Source: CAZDCD01 sp964503885 | GTDB taxonomy: Bacteria; Bacteroidota; Bacteroidia; Bacteroidales; UBA10428 | Direction: 5' to 3' | NCBI GenBank assembly: GCA_964503885.1 | Contig: CAZDCD010000001.1 | Location: forward strand, 1-64,000 | Length of the DNA: 64,000 bases | Part shown: piece by piece, positions 7,760 through 17,598 of the stretch | Layout of the letters: each line of letters begins with the position of its first letter | How positions within the stretch are numbered: the stretch's first letter is position 1 | Position numbers and translations under genes: made by a program | Notes under the pieces: model-generated | Seen by the model: the letters and a program-made list of their open reading frames with translations, nothing else | Databases searched by the model: none | Told to the model about the DNA's origin: nothing

Positions 7760-9604
7760 CTAATTGATTACGATTTTCTTATACCTTAGTTGCTGTCCGT
7801 TCGAAAGTTGCATAAGATAAACTCCAGGTGCAGTGTTCATCTGTATTTCGAGTGTTGAATGGTTTGCCACGTTATAAGACGCCACTTCATGCCCCGTCAG
7901 ATCAAAGATCCTGATCACCGTGAACTTTTCAATACCCCGAATTGTAAATTTTCCACCTGGAGCCGGGTTTGGATACACTTCAACAGGATTTCCGGTAGTA
8001 ACCGGGGTAACGGCAGAAGGTAGGAGGATGCAGTCACCATCAAACTTGGTTCCTTCCACGTACCTGCGCAACCAGTACATCGAGGCTCTGGGGTTACCGT
8101 CGGGATTCAGCAGGTATGCTTTGTTGCTGTTCCACATACCGGGCCGGTAACCCCATAAGGTAACTCCCTTAACTGCAGGATGTTCCCAGAAAACAGGAAA
8201 CACCCGCTGGTAATTCGTAAGGTGTGTTGCCTCATCGGTACTGCTCAGGTCGAACTCGGTGGCATATATGGGCAATCCGGTTGTTGCCAGCTGATCGAGG
8301 TTGGCTGTCATAGTTGCCGCACTTGCTGAAGTTGAGAATGCATGGGCCTGAACACCTATGGCATCGATTAGATTTTCAGCCTGCAGCAATTCAATGATTT
8401 GAATAAAATTATTGGTGTTGACCGAATTGTTAACTATGTTATAGTCGTTGATCATCAAGGCTGCGTTAGGAAAATACTGACGGGCCAGCCTGTATGCTTC
8501 GATCACCCAGTCCCACCCGGTCTGGCCCGGACCGCCAAGTGCCTGATAATAATTACCATTACCGGCTCCTGCAGGCGGATTATGAAGCGGTTCATTAACA
8601 ACCTGAAGAATATCGATATTTGGGTATCGTGTAGCCACCGAATCAAACCATTCTTCAATTTCCTGCCGCTGCTCTGCCGAATCGAGCGATTCGATCCAAA
8701 CCGGTTGCTGGTTCCCCCAAATCAATACATGAAACTCAAAAGGAAATCCGTTTTTCTGAGCAAGGTTATATGCCGAGTCAAGGATACTCCAGTTCATGAC
8801 ATCACGCACACCTTCCACAGATCCCCATTTTCCGGCATCCTCAGGAATTACCTGGTTCCAGAGGCTGTCAAAGCCAAATGCCTGGTCGGGTGCATAGACA
8901 CTGCCCAGGAATTTGCATTTTCCCCTGGCCAGGGGCGGACCATCAGGTACAGTGGGTTCCAGCGGAGGAACATCCGTGCCCTGCTTACCGCTGTCGAGAT
9001 CGGCAACAGTAAAAAACAAGTCAGACCGTCCGAAGACAAACTTATCCATATCTAGTCCGTTTTCACGCCCGCCCACCTGAAAAGTCTGTGTCAGACTTCC
9101 CGCAGGGACATGGAAAATAACACCCGGCTCGTCGAAACCATATCCTGTCAGATCATACCAGTTCCAGTTGTTGTTTGGCGCCCCACCGCCTCCATACACC
9201 AAATCGTCGGGTTCTGAAAACCCCAACCCGCTAAAGTTATTGACCCTTACCCAGTCATCCGCGTTGGTCGGGTCTTTTACCCCGAAACCGGTACCGTAGA
9301 AAAAACTGTCGTCGTTGTCGGCGGCAGGTCCTACACGGAGTCTTCCGTATAAATTGTATGCACCTGTATCGGGAAAAGTGATACTGAAGGTAATGACCCT
9401 GGTATCATTACCCGGATATGCTGTATTTACAAAATCGGTTCCCGGGGTAACATACCGTACTCCTCCTGCCTCAATGACATTGAAATCAGAACCCAGGATA
9501 CCCGAGTCAGCCTGCACAACCACAGGTCTGTCCTGTCCTGATACCGTAAAGTTTACGACCTGGATCAATCCGGTCAACAAAAATGTAAATGCGTTGTACC
9601 TCAT
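7760..9604 (-). CDS. Secreted GH10 endo-beta-1,4-xylanase with type IX sorting domain
   Basis: 614 residues: signal peptide (1-23); an N-terminal beta-rich module (~25-195) of the carbohydrate-binding kind; a GH10 catalytic barrel (~225-515); and a C-terminal type IX secretion sorting domain (~540-614, starting VEVYPNPAPGG and ending KKIVIN). The acid/base Glu338 lies in DILQVVNEP and the nucleophile Glu450 in IYATEFD, both in the expected GH10 contexts; HVLIWGNQ and GVTLWG are also typical. The predicted role is cleavage of xylan outside the cell after export through the Por secretion machinery. No SusC/SusD or other glycosidase gene adjoins it, so it is not part of a visible polysaccharide-utilisation locus. 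Confidence 0.93.
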   Translation of the reverse strand: MRYNAFTFLLTGLIQVVNFTVSGQDRPVVVQADSGILGSDFNVIEAGGVRYVTPGTDFVNTAYPGNDTRVITFSITFPDTGAYNLYGRLRVGPAADNDDSFFYGTGFGVKDPTNADDWVRVNNFSGLGFSEPDDLVYGGGGAPNNNWNWYDLTGYGFDEPGVIFHVPAGSLTQTFQVGGRENGLDMDKFVFGRSDLFFTVADLDSGKQGTDVPPLEPTVPDGPPLARGKCKFLGSVYAPDQAFGFDSLWNQVIPEDAGKWGSVEGVRDVMNWSILDSAYNLAQKNGFPFEFHVLIWGNQQPVWIESLDSAEQRQEIEEWFDSVATRYPNIDILQVVNEPLHNPPAGAGNGNYYQALGGPGQTGWDWVIEAYRLARQYFPNAALMINDYNIVNNSVNTNNFIQIIELLQAENLIDAIGVQAHAFSTSASAATMTANLDQLATTGLPIYATEFDLSSTDEATHLTNYQRVFPVFWEHPAVKGVTLWGYRPGMWNSNKAYLLNPDGNPRASMYWLRRYVEGTKFDGDCILLPSAVTPVTTGNPVEVYPNPAPGGKFTIRGIEKFTVIRIFDLTGHEVASYNVANHSTLEIQMNTAPGVYLMQLSNGQQLRYKKIVIN

Positions 9605-9823
9605 GATATAGCATATTATGGATTATTTCCTTAAATTAGGTAAATTTAAACGACTTATCAAAACCGGTTGGATAAACCGGCATAAACCACTCATAAATCA
9701 GACGCTTAACTGCATTTCTACCCTTAAATTAGATACACCGCCCGATGATATGCTTGCTTCCCATTTCAGGGAAACTGTTCAATAATAATTGTATTTTTTT
9801 TCAGTTTAAAGTAAAACACTTAC

Positions 9824-9831
9824 TATTTTTG
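9824..9831 (+). promoter_or_regulatory. Bacteroidota-type -7 box before ftsK
   Basis: TATTTTTG at 9824-9831, followed by C, fits the Bacteroidota -7 consensus TAnnTTTG and lies about 20 bases before the ftsK start. The -33 box is not clear. Confidence 0.4.
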
Positions 9832-9851
9832 CCTCAAATTACAGCAGTGTA

Positions 9852-12221
9852 ATGGGAAAAAGGTCAACGAAACATTACGGAAAGAAATCTTCACGTAAAA
9901 AAGAACGATTTTTTAATAAAAGTATATTCAGGGTGGTTGCAGGCATAATCATTTCGGTTTTTGCCGTATACCTTTTTCTGGCTATGATATCCTATGTGTT
10001 TACCTGGAAAAACGATCAGAGTTTCTTATCCGAGCAGTTGTTTTCCGGGGCTGAAATCAGGGCAGAGAACTGGGCAGGCAAAGCGGGTGCTTTCCTATCC
10101 GATTTCCTGATCAACAGGACATTCGGGATCACATCGTTTACCTTGCCGTTTCTCCTCTTGCTGGCTGGTCTGCGTTTTCTGAATATCAGGCTGGTAAAAC
10201 TGGGCAAAACTGCGTTGATCACCATCGTCTATACTGTATTTTTCTCTGTCGCCCTGGGATTTTTTTTTGGTAACCTCAACGGATTTTTTGGCAGTGGTCC
10301 GGGAGGCAGGCATGGGTATTACGTAAGCCAATGGCTCACGGCATTTATGGGAAAGATCGGCACCCTGCTGTTTTTAATCACTCTTCTTATTGCGTTGCTG
10401 CTGATCACCGTGAACAATTCCCTTGATGTCATCAGGCAAATCACAAAGAATGTATTCCGGTTCAGAGTTGCTAATCCCAGCGTACAAAACAGGGTTATGG
10501 AATTGCTTGCCGATGATGAACCGGATTCCGGTGAAGATACTTCATCAGAAGATGATGACTTTGTATTTGAAACGGAATTCCCGCAAAGAGAGCCGACAGT
10601 AAATCAAATACAGGTCGATCAGGAAGGACCTGCCTCTGATGATATTGAACTGTTCATTGAAGAACCGGAGGGTAACGGGGACGGCGCTGAAGAAAACTAT
10701 CATATTGAGTTGGAGGATTATGATCCTACCCTGGATCTGCCTTCTTACAGGCTCCCTCCTATCGAAATCCTGGAAAAACATGATGAAGGCAATTCTTCGG
10801 TAACGAATGAAGAGCTTATCAGCAATAAAAATAAGATCGTCGATACCCTATCACATTACAAGATACAGGTAGATAAAATAAAGGCTACAATTGGACCAAC
10901 TGTCACCCTGTATGAAATAGTTCCGGCACCCGGGGTAAGGATTTCCCGGATCAAGAGCCTCGAAGATGACATAGCACTAAACCTTGCAGCGCTGGGTATC
11001 CGCATCATCGCCCCCATTCCCGGTAAGGGTACCATAGGCATAGAAGTGCCCAATCAAAAACCTGAGATCGTGTCGATGCGTTCGATCCTGAGTTCAAGAA
11101 AGTTTCAGGAGGCCGAATTCGACCTGGCGGTGGCTATAGGTAAAACCATTTCAAACGAGACATTCGTGTTCGACCTGGCCAAAATGCCTCACCTGCTTAT
11201 TGCCGGGGCAACCGGACAGGGTAAATCTGTCGGACTGAATGCCGTTATCGCGTCGCTGCTGTACCGTAAACATCCGGCCCAGCTTAAATTTGTGCTTGTT
11301 GATCCGAAGAAGGTGGAACTCACCCTTTATTCCAAGCTTGAAAAACATTTTCTTGCCAAGATACCCGATGCCGAGGAAGCCATTATTACGGATACGCAAA
11401 AGGTGATTTATACTCTCAATTCATTAACCATTGAAATGGATCAGCGGTATGATCTTCTGAAAAAAGCACAGGTAAGAAATCTTAAGGAATACAACCAGAA
11501 ATTCATTAAACGCAGGCTTAATCCCGAAAAAGGCCACCGGTATATGCCTTACATCGTGGTGATTATTGATGAATTTGCCGACCTGATCATGACGGCAGGC
11601 CGTGAGGTGGAAATTCCCCTTGCAAGGCTTGCACAACTGGCACGTGCCATCGGGATACATCTGGTTATCGCCACGCAACGGCCAACGACCAACATTATTA
11701 CGGGTGTGATCAAAGCCAATTTTCCTGCTCGGATCGCTTTCAGGGTAACATCAATGATCGACTCAAGAACGATCCTCGACAGTCCAGGTGCTAACCAGCT
11801 TGTCGGCCGGGGGGATATGCTTTTTGCACCCGGCAGCGAGATGACTCGCCTGCAGTGCGCTTTTATTGATATTCCTGAAATTGAACGGATAACGGAATTC
11901 ATTAGTGTACAACCGGGCTATGCAACACCCTTTTATTTGCCGGAATATGTCGATGAAAATACTGTGGAGGCAGGTGACTTCGATCTTTCGAAAAAGGACG
12001 CGCTCTTTAATGATGCTGCCAGGCTTGTAGTTTCACATCAGCAAGGTTCCACTTCGTTGATCCAGAGAAAATTTTCAATCGGATACAACCGGGCAGGAAG
12101 GATTATGGATATGCTTGAAGCTGCAGGAATTGTTGGTCCGCCGGAAGGAAGCAAGCCCAGACAGGTCTTGTTTCCCGAAATCACATCTTTGGAACATTAT
12201 TTGCATACATTAGATAACTGA
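9852..12221 (+). CDS. ftsK: DNA translocase FtsK
   Basis: 789 residues. N-terminal membrane domain with four hydrophobic segments (~27-50, 94-110, 120-142, 166-188); an acidic linker (~220-300); then the RecA-like motor with Walker A GATGQGKS (452-459), Walker B VVIIDEFADL (569-578) and the ATQRPTTNIITG segment; and the DNA-binding gamma winged helix (~715-770, ending near MLEAAGIVGPPEGSKPRQVL). Acts at the septum in chromosome-dimer resolution and terminus segregation. lolA follows 13 bases downstream, a common arrangement, so both are probably cotranscribed. Confidence 0.96.
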   Translation: MGKRSTKHYGKKSSRKKERFFNKSIFRVVAGIIISVFAVYLFLAMISYVFTWKNDQSFLSEQLFSGAEIRAENWAGKAGAFLSDFLINRTFGITSFTLPFLLLLAGLRFLNIRLVKLGKTALITIVYTVFFSVALGFFFGNLNGFFGSGPGGRHGYYVSQWLTAFMGKIGTLLFLITLLIALLLITVNNSLDVIRQITKNVFRFRVANPSVQNRVMELLADDEPDSGEDTSSEDDDFVFETEFPQREPTVNQIQVDQEGPASDDIELFIEEPEGNGDGAEENYHIELEDYDPTLDLPSYRLPPIEILEKHDEGNSSVTNEELISNKNKIVDTLSHYKIQVDKIKATIGPTVTLYEIVPAPGVRISRIKSLEDDIALNLAALGIRIIAPIPGKGTIGIEVPNQKPEIVSMRSILSSRKFQEAEFDLAVAIGKTISNETFVFDLAKMPHLLIAGATGQGKSVGLNAVIASLLYRKHPAQLKFVLVDPKKVELTLYSKLEKHFLAKIPDAEEAIITDTQKVIYTLNSLTIEMDQRYDLLKKAQVRNLKEYNQKFIKRRLNPEKGHRYMPYIVVIIDEFADLIMTAGREVEIPLARLAQLARAIGIHLVIATQRPTTNIITGVIKANFPARIAFRVTSMIDSRTILDSPGANQLVGRGDMLFAPGSEMTRLQCAFIDIPEIERITEFISVQPGYATPFYLPEYVDENTVEAGDFDLSKKDALFNDAARLVVSHQQGSTSLIQRKFSIGYNRAGRIMDMLEAAGIVGPPEGSKPRQVLFPEITSLEHYLHTLDN

Positions 12222-12234
12222 TACAGGCAGCACC

Positions 12235-12885
12235 ATGAAAATTATAATCCAGTCTATCATTTACCTGGGCTTTTCAGCAGGTTTATTTTCCCAGCAGGAC
12301 CCTGAAGCAAAAGTGATCCTGGATAAAGCCGCTGAAAAAACCAAGGCATATGCTTCATTGCAGGCCGGCTATACGCTGAATATCGACGACCGTAAGGAAA
12401 ATACATCGACTTCTGATGAGGGCAATATCCTGATCAAGGGAAATAAATACCGCCTCGAATCGAAGGATAATACCGTGTACTTCGACGGGAAAACCATGTG
12501 GACGTATGCCAAAGACCTTAATGAGGTGACCATTACCGAACCTGATATGGAAGACGAGGATTTTCTTGGGAATCCGGCAAAAATACTTTTGTGGTATAAC
12601 CGCGATTTTAAGTACAGGTATGTACAGGAGACTACTTTTAAAGGCAAACCGGTTCATGAAATCGACCTGTTCCCCAAAAATCTCGATCAACCTTACTCGA
12701 GAATAAAGATCTATCTGGGTACCGATAACCTGCTGTTGTATTCTCTCAAGACGATCGGCAAGGATGGCATTGATTATGCCGTAGAGTTGCACGATTACAT
12801 AATCGACAAAGATCTTGCTGACGAATTGTTTGTATTCGAGCCGGCAAAACATAAAAAAGTTGAGGTCTTCGACATGCGCTTTTAG
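12235..12885 (+). CDS. lolA: LolA-like outer-membrane lipoprotein carrier
   Basis: 216 residues with a signal peptide (hydrophobic IIIQSIIYLGFSAGLFS, cleavage near SQQ). The fold-typical features of LolA are present: the repeated amphipathic beta strands, GNILIKGNKYRLE, DGKTMWTYAKDLNEVTI and the C-terminal strand block. It would carry lipoproteins across the periplasm to the outer membrane. It directly follows ftsK. Its stop codon TAG (12883-12885) overlaps the stop of the convergent HD-phosphohydrolase gene, so there is no intergenic space for a terminator. Confidence 0.88.
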   Translation: MKIIIQSIIYLGFSAGLFSQQDPEAKVILDKAAEKTKAYASLQAGYTLNIDDRKENTSTSDEGNILIKGNKYRLESKDNTVYFDGKTMWTYAKDLNEVTITEPDMEDEDFLGNPAKILLWYNRDFKYRYVQETTFKGKPVHEIDLFPKNLDQPYSRIKIYLGTDNLLLYSLKTIGKDGIDYAVELHDYIIDKDLADELFVFEPAKHKKVEVFDMRF

Positions 12886-15068
12886 ACAGGGTACGATATT
12901 CTCACATGATATATATTCCGAAGCCTGTTCTTGAATACCTCCTTGATGGTGGTAATATCTTTGAATGTTATGTCGGTATTGCTGAACTGCTCTTCCAGAA
13001 GCTGTGCATCGATTATGGCATCCACTAAACTGTCAAGTGCTTTTGCATTGATATCCCTCAGGCTTCTCGACGCTGCTTCTACCGAATCAGCCATCATCAT
13101 AACTGCCGTTTCTTTTGAAAACGGTTTCGGACCTGGATACATGAACCTTTTTACATCCACTTCCTCCTCGGGATATTTTTTGATATAGGAGCGGTAAAAA
13201 TACTGCACTGTAGATGTGCCGTGATGCGTGCGTATAAAATCGATGAGGGGCAGGGGAAGCTTGTTCTTCTTTGCAATCTCCATGCCTTTGTTAACATGGT
13301 CGATAATAAGTCGTGCACTTTCTTCAAACGACAACGAATCGTGTGGATTAATACCGCTTGTTTGATTTTCAATGAAATATATCGGGTTTTCCATTTTGCC
13401 GATGTCGTGGTAGAGTGCTCCTGTTCTTACCAGCAAAGGATTACCACCTATCCTGAAGATAGCATCTTCGGCAAGATTTGCCACCTGCAGCGAATGCTGA
13501 AAGGTGCCGGGAGCCTTCTCGGCAAGCTGGCGCAACAGAGGCTGATTGGTATCGGCAAGTTCCATTAAGGTAGCATCAGATAAAAATCCAAACGTTTTCT
13601 CAAAGATATAAATCAGCGGAAAGCTCAATAAAATCAGGAAACTGTTTATTCCGAATGATTTGAAATTGTTATAATCGATACTCCTGATGTTTCCCTCCTG
13701 AAGAATTGAAATGCCAAAATAAACAATGCAGTAAGTGATGAGTACCAGTGCTGCGGTGATTACAATACGTGAACGCCTGTAAAAATTAGTCAGGCTGAAG
13801 ACCGCAATAATGCCTGCTATAAAGGTCAGAAAAACAAACTCAAAGCTGTTGGGAGCCAGAAACCCCACAAGAAGGGTAATGATGAAATGGATAAACAAGG
13901 CGAGGCGTTCATCGTAGAATGTTCTCAAAACTATAGGAAGAATGGTGAACGGGATAATATAAAAATTCTTTTGATTTGATTTCGAGATCGTGCTGGCAAC
14001 AAAGGCTACAATAATTACAATCAGGAGGATAAATAACGACTTTGTGCTGTCGAAAAGGATCTCTCTCCTTAAGTTATAAAGAAAGAGAAATATCATAAAC
14101 AGGGCAGAAAATACCAGGATGAATTTACCGACACCAACCAGCTGTGTGGCGATAAAGCCCAACCGGCTTTCGTATTCAAGTCTTAATGATTCAAGGATCT
14201 GGTATTTTTCAGGTGTAATCAGCTCACCTTTTGATATGATCCGCTGCCCTTCCTGCACCCTGCCTCTAAATGGCGAAATTTCATTCAGTATGCTGTTTTT
14301 TACATTCCTGGATTTTAGTTCATCATAGACAATATTAGCAGCAATGTACCTGTTGAGGTCAAACTCTTCAAAAAACAATTTGTATCTCCCGGCATATCCT
14401 GATCTGTTCTCGGCAACTTTGCCGGATAGATTGCTTTTCAGGAATTCATAAGCCGATTTTGGTGTAAGTACGGCATCAATAGCCGTTTGTTCCGCTATAT
14501 TTCCTTTAACCAGCATGATTGTTTTCAAGTGCATTCCAGTCACCTCCTGTGCGTCGTTCAGATCTATGATCCCCTTTTTATAAATATTTTCAAGCTGGGT
14601 TGCCAGGTATGTCCTGAACGTTTCTTCAAGTTTGTGGAGTGATCTGAAATTATTAGGATTTAGATAGGCGTCCGCATTTTTGATGTTGAATTCCCGCACT
14701 GAATAGGTAATCCACTCCTCTTCAAAATCTTCACGGAATTTAATGATCTCATCATTTCCCAACGACGAATTGTATGTGAAATAGGGCTTAAAATCTGCAA
14801 GTGCGGAATCCCTTTCCTGGGCAAGCTCCGCAGATGATTTATTGATAGGGAAATCAAATTCTGCCTGCAGATCTTCATGCCTCCATGGACTGCCTTTCTG
14901 GTATTCATACCTGAATTTGCCCTGTCTGGGAAAAATATACACGATGAGCAGGGCGGTAATAAAAAAGAGAAATATTACGAATATTATCTTGAAATTATTA
15001 CGAATATAATGAAGAAGCCATACCATAACCTGGAGGTAACCGATTTTTATTCCTACTTTTATCTTCAA
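12882..15068 (-). CDS. 7TM-HD family phosphohydrolase (PgpH-like)
   Basis: About 728 residues: an N-terminal membrane anchor (~27-46), an extracytoplasmic 7TMR-HD domain (~50-305), about seven membrane segments (~310-490) and a cytoplasmic HD domain. The HD metal ligands are visible: H525 (GTFQHSLQ), H554-D555 (GALYHDIGKM) and H591 (IIDHVNKG). Listeria PgpH, of the same architecture, degrades cyclic di-AMP; that substrate is an inference here. The Met at 15026 (MVWLLHY) is an alternative start that removes a poorly hydrophobic leader. The gene is convergent with lolA, with overlapping stop codons. Confidence 0.92.
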   Translation of the reverse strand: MKIKVGIKIGYLQVMVWLLHYIRNNFKIIFVIFLFFITALLIVYIFPRQGKFRYEYQKGSPWRHEDLQAEFDFPINKSSAELAQERDSALADFKPYFTYNSSLGNDEIIKFREDFEEEWITYSVREFNIKNADAYLNPNNFRSLHKLEETFRTYLATQLENIYKKGIIDLNDAQEVTGMHLKTIMLVKGNIAEQTAIDAVLTPKSAYEFLKSNLSGKVAENRSGYAGRYKLFFEEFDLNRYIAANIVYDELKSRNVKNSILNEISPFRGRVQEGQRIISKGELITPEKYQILESLRLEYESRLGFIATQLVGVGKFILVFSALFMIFLFLYNLRREILFDSTKSLFILLIVIIVAFVASTISKSNQKNFYIIPFTILPIVLRTFYDERLALFIHFIITLLVGFLAPNSFEFVFLTFIAGIIAVFSLTNFYRRSRIVITAALVLITYCIVYFGISILQEGNIRSIDYNNFKSFGINSFLILLSFPLIYIFEKTFGFLSDATLMELADTNQPLLRQLAEKAPGTFQHSLQVANLAEDAIFRIGGNPLLVRTGALYHDIGKMENPIYFIENQTSGINPHDSLSFEESARLIIDHVNKGMEIAKKNKLPLPLIDFIRTHHGTSTVQYFYRSYIKKYPEEEVDVKRFMYPGPKPFSKETAVMMMADSVEAASRSLRDINAKALDSLVDAIIDAQLLEEQFSNTDITFKDITTIKEVFKNRLRNIYHVRISYPV

Positions 15069-15172
15069 ATGTAATTAAAAGCTTTTAACCAGCTTTTATC
15101 TGTAACTAAAATAATAAAATAATAGAACAAGTATTATCTTATTTAGTTCAATATCATTTCATTACATGAATC

Positions 15173-15964
15173 ATGAAATTTGGAATATGTGTGTTAGCCA
15201 TATTACCGGTACGAAGAGATCCTTCAGAAAGATCAGAAATGCTGACCCAACTGTTGTTCGGGGAAATCTTTGAAGTACTTGACAGCAGGGATCTATGGTT
15301 ACAGGTCCGATCAGATTTTGATAGCTACACCGGGTGGATCGATGGAAAAACAGTACTTCCGGTTACAGAAGAAACCTTTAGCTTGCTCAGAAAGACTGAA
15401 CATTATGCGGTAGCCAGGGAAATCACACGGCTGACAAAAGCCGACGGTACTACACTGTTTATTCTGCCGGGAAGTTCACTGCCTTTCTACGGACCGGATT
15501 CATTAACCATAAGCATTGAAAAGCATAAATTTCTGCTCAATGAAAAGCTGCCTGCAGGCATTTTCCCTCCCACTTCATCCGCAGTTGCAGCTACGGCAAT
15601 GCTGTTTACAAATGCACCGTATATGTGGGGCGGCAGATCTTTTTTTGGCGTAGATTGCTCCGGATTTACGCAGGTAGTTTACAAGATCCATAAAATCAAA
15701 TTATTGCGCGATGCACATGATCAGATGAATGAAGGACATCCTATTGATAACCTGGGTATGGCCCGGGTTGCCGATCTGGCATTTTTTACAAAAGCTGACG
15801 ACCAGGTAACACACACCGGGATATTGCTTGAAAACAACAGGATAATTCATGCCTCAGGCCGTGTAAGAATTGACAGGATCGATGAAAAGGGGATATTCAA
15901 CGAGGAAACAAGTCAGTATTCACATAATCTCACCACGATACGCAGAGTGTTCCGTGAGTTCTGA
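15173..15964 (+). CDS. NlpC/P60 (C40) peptidase, probably cytoplasmic murein-peptide recycling
   Basis: 263 residues: an SH3-like N-terminal half (VRRDPSERSEMLTQLLFGE to ~130) and a C-terminal NlpC/P60 domain. Catalytic residues are Cys162 (GVDCSGF), His214 (VTHTGI) and His226 (IIHASG); their spacing is nearly the same as in Bacillus YkfC, a gamma-D-glutamyl-L-diamino acid endopeptidase acting on tripeptides from cell-wall turnover. MWGGRSFFGVDCSG is typical of that group. There is no clear signal peptide, which also fits the cytoplasmic YkfC-type role. Confidence 0.88.
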   Translation: MKFGICVLAILPVRRDPSERSEMLTQLLFGEIFEVLDSRDLWLQVRSDFDSYTGWIDGKTVLPVTEETFSLLRKTEHYAVAREITRLTKADGTTLFILPGSSLPFYGPDSLTISIEKHKFLLNEKLPAGIFPPTSSAVAATAMLFTNAPYMWGGRSFFGVDCSGFTQVVYKIHKIKLLRDAHDQMNEGHPIDNLGMARVADLAFFTKADDQVTHTGILLENNRIIHASGRVRIDRIDEKGIFNEETSQYSHNLTTIRRVFREF

Positions 15965-16016
15965 AAACAGAAGCCGCTGAGGCAGCCTGAAATCCTTCGA
16001 AAACAGAAAAGACAAC

Positions 16017-16724
16017 TTATCCGGTACGGAAAACCAGGATCATGATCCTGCCGGTAAGGTAACTTATATTGTTGTGTACCCTGTAGTCGATCTTCTTCAC
16101 CCTGCAATAGATCCACATAAACGGGATTAAAAAAGTGTAGATCTTTGAAGTTCTTTGCTTCTTGTCGAAAAATACTTCCATAGATGCATAATTGCTGACC
16201 AGGGCAAGGTTTTCATACTGGTCAATAGTCATTGACGATATGTGCTGTAAGCCGTCCGTTCGCTTATGATCGAGTGGCTGGTAGGAATAGAAGAACCCGG
16301 AGAACAGGAACCTGATCCTTGATTTCAGGGATAGTATATTCGGAGATGAAATCATCAGCATTCCTTTCGGCTTGAGAATGCGTTTACACTCACGGAAAAA
16401 AACAGCGTGGTCGTGTATGTGCTCCATAACTTCCACCGCAATGATTATGTCAAACGAGTCGTCAGCATAAGGCAATTCCCGGGTAATATCCACTTTCCGG
16501 CATTCCACTTCGGTGAAATAAAAATTCTCGGGGAAGAAATCGCATGCTGAAACGCTGAAACCCGCATCCCACAGTTTCCGTGTAAATGCCCCGTGTCCTG
16601 AACCAACTTCAAGTATTTCCGGGTGTTTATACTCAGCCGCTACTGATGTGAAGACCCGGTAAAAATTTTCATGTATGCCCGGAATTGCAATGGGAACTAT
16701 TTCCCGCTTGAGATCTGTATTCAT
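16017..16724 (-). CDS. Class I SAM-dependent methyltransferase
   Basis: 235 residues. The SAM-binding motif I is ILEVGSGHGAF (37-47), followed by VSACDFFPENF (acidic end of strand 2), ADDSFDIIIAVEVMEHI (motif II/post-II) and RILKPKGMLMISSPN (motif III). The pattern matches UbiE/COQ5-like or small-molecule methyltransferases (Methyltransf_11/23); the substrate cannot be read from the sequence. A hydrophobic C-terminal stretch (FLIPFMWIYCRV) may contact a membrane or lipid substrate. It begins eight bases after the RraA-like gene, so the two are probably one transcript. Confidence 0.88.
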   Translation of the reverse strand: MNTDLKREIVPIAIPGIHENFYRVFTSVAAEYKHPEILEVGSGHGAFTRKLWDAGFSVSACDFFPENFYFTEVECRKVDITRELPYADDSFDIIIAVEVMEHIHDHAVFFRECKRILKPKGMLMISSPNILSLKSRIRFLFSGFFYSYQPLDHKRTDGLQHISSMTIDQYENLALVSNYASMEVFFDKKQRTSKIYTFLIPFMWIYCRVKKIDYRVHNNISYLTGRIMILVFRTG

Positions 16725-16732
16725 TATGATTA

Positions 16733-17533
16733 TTAAGGCATCACGGTTGCATCAGGCTCTCTACCGAGATCTTTATATAATTGTCTCCGGGCAGTCTTAT
16801 CGCCGGTTAAAATGGAGCGGGCATACCCTGCCACTTCACCGGCATACTCCCTGGGTACACACACTACACCGTCACCGTCTGCAACAATTACGTCGCCGGG
16901 TTGTATTAGCACTCCCCCTATTGAAACAGGTCTGTTATATGACTCCAGCTCATTCCTGCCTGGTCTTATACCTCTTCCACGCTGGCTGATATCCAAATAA
17001 ACCGGAATCCGTTCTTTGATGATTTCATCGGTATCCCTGATTCCTCCGTTCGATACAATACCCCGGGCTCCCCTTTTTACATAACCCAGGCTGTTGGCCG
17101 ATCCTATCGAACCGGTATCACCGTCGCCCTGAACATCAAGTACAACCACCGATCCGGGCTTTATCAATGCAGTCCAAGGCTCGGCCGACAAGGTATTGTA
17201 CCAGTTGCCTTCCCATTGCCTGAAATCTTCGGCAGCCATCGGGTTCTTAACCAACTTGTTTGTGGGTACATACCTGGCTGTTACTGCTATGCCGCAAAAC
17301 CAATGATCAAAATTATCGATATCTTTCCAGAGTGCTTCAATGCTCTGGTCAAGAATACCTACATCACGAAGTCCGACAATATCCATTCCATCTGCCACAT
17401 CCGCAACCCTGAGTCCTTTATACATCTCAAGGATCTCTTCGTCTGCCAGGAGTTTTATTTTCTGCGAATATACAGTAAGTACTGATAAACAAGCTATCAC
17501 GGCAAAAATTGCTTTTTTCATAGTCGTATCCAT
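16733..17533 (-). CDS. RraA-family protein with signal peptide
   Basis: 266 residues. The hydrophobic N terminus (KKAIFAVIACLSVLTVYSQ) looks like a signal peptide. The rest is an RraA/HMG-aldolase-like domain: LRVADVADGMD, GSIGSANSLGYVKRGARG, the signature GGIRDTDEI with Arg166-Asp167 (the catalytic pair in 4-hydroxy-4-methyl-2-oxoglutarate aldolases) and VIVADGDGVVCVP. Family members act as RNase E inhibitors or pyruvate aldolases in the cytoplasm, so an export signal is unusual. An insertion rich in Trp (FRQWEGNWYN) near residue 105 distinguishes it from the short RraA proteins. Real activity is unknown. Confidence 0.85.
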   Translation of the reverse strand: MDTTMKKAIFAVIACLSVLTVYSQKIKLLADEEILEMYKGLRVADVADGMDIVGLRDVGILDQSIEALWKDIDNFDHWFCGIAVTARYVPTNKLVKNPMAAEDFRQWEGNWYNTLSAEPWTALIKPGSVVVLDVQGDGDTGSIGSANSLGYVKRGARGIVSNGGIRDTDEIIKERIPVYLDISQRGRGIRPGRNELESYNRPVSIGGVLIQPGDVIVADGDGVVCVPREYAGEVAGYARSILTGDKTARRQLYKDLGREPDATVMP

Positions 17534-17598
17534 TTGGTTATGTATTGAATGTTCTTCAGGTTTATGAATTCTTACAGGTTAGACGTTTCACGAACAGA

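Noticed and set aside
8399..9055. Plus-strand open frame of 218 codons inside the xylanase gene
   Set aside because: Antisense to the GH10 catalytic region, whose residues are clearly coding on the minus strand.
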